Part shown: positions 7,098 to 7,906 of the stretch, piece after piece
How the letters are laid out: every line of letters starts with the position of its first letter
Numbering within the stretch: position 1 is the first letter of the stretch
Assembly (NCBI GenBank): GCA_003453735.1
Contig: DMNE01000321.1
Coordinates: 8,538-16,443 of the forward strand
DNA: 7,906 nucleotides
From: Nitrospiraceae bacterium
GTDB lineage: Bacteria > Nitrospirota > Thermodesulfovibrionia > Thermodesulfovibrionales > UBA9159
Direction of reading: 5' to 3'
Made by a program: the position numbers and the translations under genes
Notes under the pieces: generated by a model
Databases searched by the model: none
What the model saw: the letters and a program-made list of their open reading frames with translations, nothing else
What the model was told of the DNA's origin: nothing

Positions 7098-7906
7098 AAA
7101 AAGACATCCCCTTCACCAGTGCATCGGTAAGCCTCGCCCTTGTGGCCTTATCATAGACAATGCTCCGGGGGAGTTCTACCAGGACAGCAGGTGCACCGAT
7201 AGAGTTAAGAAGTGGCAGAGACATTTCCCTCATAATGATCTCTGTCTTGAACTCATCCTTGATGAATTTCCCGAAATCTTCGGCAAGCTCTCTGCTCTTC
7301 TCAACAAACCTATTCTGCCGCGATGTCAGACTGTAAAGTTCAGCCGGCGATTCTTCTGGATTTGCTGCTTCACCGGGTGAAGTATAGATGACAAAATTGT
7401 CTGATAGCGAAAGGTGCAGGCTCAGAAAGATATCAGGAGATTTTTGAAACGCGAATTCGGCCCTTTCAGTGATGGACAGGAACTGGTCCGATTTCCTGGT
7501 GAGGAATACCGAACCCTTCTTCTTCTTTAGAACGGCTGCCTCCACATCCCTCGCAAGAGAAAGTGAGATATCCTTTTCTCTGAGGTCACCCGAGATGATC
7601 CCCAGATCATATCCCCCATGTCCCGGGTCAATGACCATCGTGAAATGAGCAGTCATTTCAGCAGGTATCGTTTCCGCACCAGTAGACTTACGCCCCTCTT
7701 CTATGGGAGAGGTCATGATGTCTATGGAAAGTCTGGGAGGTGAAGATAGTTTCAACACCTTTATTGTAAAGGGATGATTTAGGTTTATCAGATAGGTCCT
7801 CCCTCTTAATGCAGTGTCGAGATCCAACGTGCTCGGTGATGTAAGGTTAAGATTGGCGGGAAACTGGATCTTTATCTGGTTATGCGTCGTTGTGACTGAT
7901 GTGCTT
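7084..7906 (-). CDS. N-acetylmuramoyl-L-alanine amidase (Amidase_3), 5' end beyond window
   Basis: Zinc hydrolase that cuts the bond between N-acetylmuramic acid and L-Ala in peptidoglycan, acting outside the cytoplasmic membrane. The frame is open to the window edge with 273 visible residues; a TTG at 7827 is an internal codon and not the start. Visible residues about 8-65 (KIQFPANL through LKLSSPPRLSIDI) resemble the end of an AMIN domain, which targets amidases to the envelope. The catalytic domain starts at VIDPGHGGYD. The expected zinc ligands are present: His in DPGHGG (codon 7618-7620), Glu in REKDISLSLA (7576-7578) and His in FLSLHLS (7414-7416). The catalytic Glu is in VLVELP (7174-7176). 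Around the second His and the last Glu the sequence departs from the usual SIHANA and VELGFLSN forms. The signal peptide is outside the window. The gene overlaps the GerMN gene by 14 nt. Confidence 0.88.
   Translation of the reverse strand, partial: STSVTTTHNQIKIQFPANLNLTSPSTLDLDTALRGRTYLINLNHPFTIKVLKLSSPPRLSIDIMTSPIEEGRKSTGAETIPAEMTAHFTMVIDPGHGGYDLGIISGDLREKDISLSLARDVEAAVLKKKKGSVFLTRKSDQFLSITERAEFAFQKSPDIFLSLHLSLSDNFVIYTSPGEAANPEESPAELYSLTSRQNRFVEKSRELAEDFGKFIKDEFKTEIIMREMSLPLLNSIGAPAVLVELPRSIVYDKATRARLTDALVKGMSFYAGQ

Overview
The window is a stretch of bacterial chromosome that is almost entirely housekeeping genes. Seven genes on the minus strand form one closely spaced, co-directional block from the right edge down to position 758. 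In transcription order they are an N-acetylmuramoyl-L-alanine amidase (5' end beyond the window), a GerMN-domain membrane-anchored protein, glutamate racemase (murI), RNase PH (rph), the FtsH membrane AAA protease, a Ste24-type M48 membrane metalloprotease, and dihydropteroate synthase (folP). An eighth minus-strand gene, the N-terminal part of RNase R (rnr), occupies the left edge and runs out of the window. It has its own promoter.

Layout: 1-338 is the start of rnr. 345-463 is a divergent intergenic region with a good sigma70-like promoter for rnr and a weaker candidate for the plus strand. 493-737 is a decayed plus-strand fragment of a MinD/ParA-type ATPase gene, recognisable by its Walker A region in one frame and its VVLADMD...NLHTYL region in another. 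758-7906 is the long minus-strand block. Gaps in the block grow from left-overlapping at the amidase end (14-nt overlap, then 3 nt) to 31, 69, 72 and 78 nt towards folP. No convincing terminator or internal promoter was found inside it.

Functional logic: the amidase, GerMN protein and MurI concern the cell wall (cleavage of peptide from glycan, an envelope-anchored partner, D-glutamate supply). RNase PH and RNase R are 3'-to-5' exoribonucleases. FtsH and the M48 protease are two zinc proteases of the inner membrane and suggest a membrane quality-control pair. FolP makes dihydropteroate for folate. An ftsH-folP association is known from other bacteria such as E. coli; here the M48 gene lies between them.

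Organism: a Gram-negative-like bacterium of moderate GC. The amidase-GerMN-murI-rph order and the NLHTYL type of MinD-like ATPase fit the Nitrospirota/Desulfobacterota area, but this is an impression from gene content and not a computed assignment. There is no sign of a phage, insertion sequence, CRISPR array or defence system. The items most worth checking are the ATPase pseudogene, the apparently leaderless rnr start, the M48 gene inside the ftsH-folP pair, and the divergent amidase active-site surroundings.
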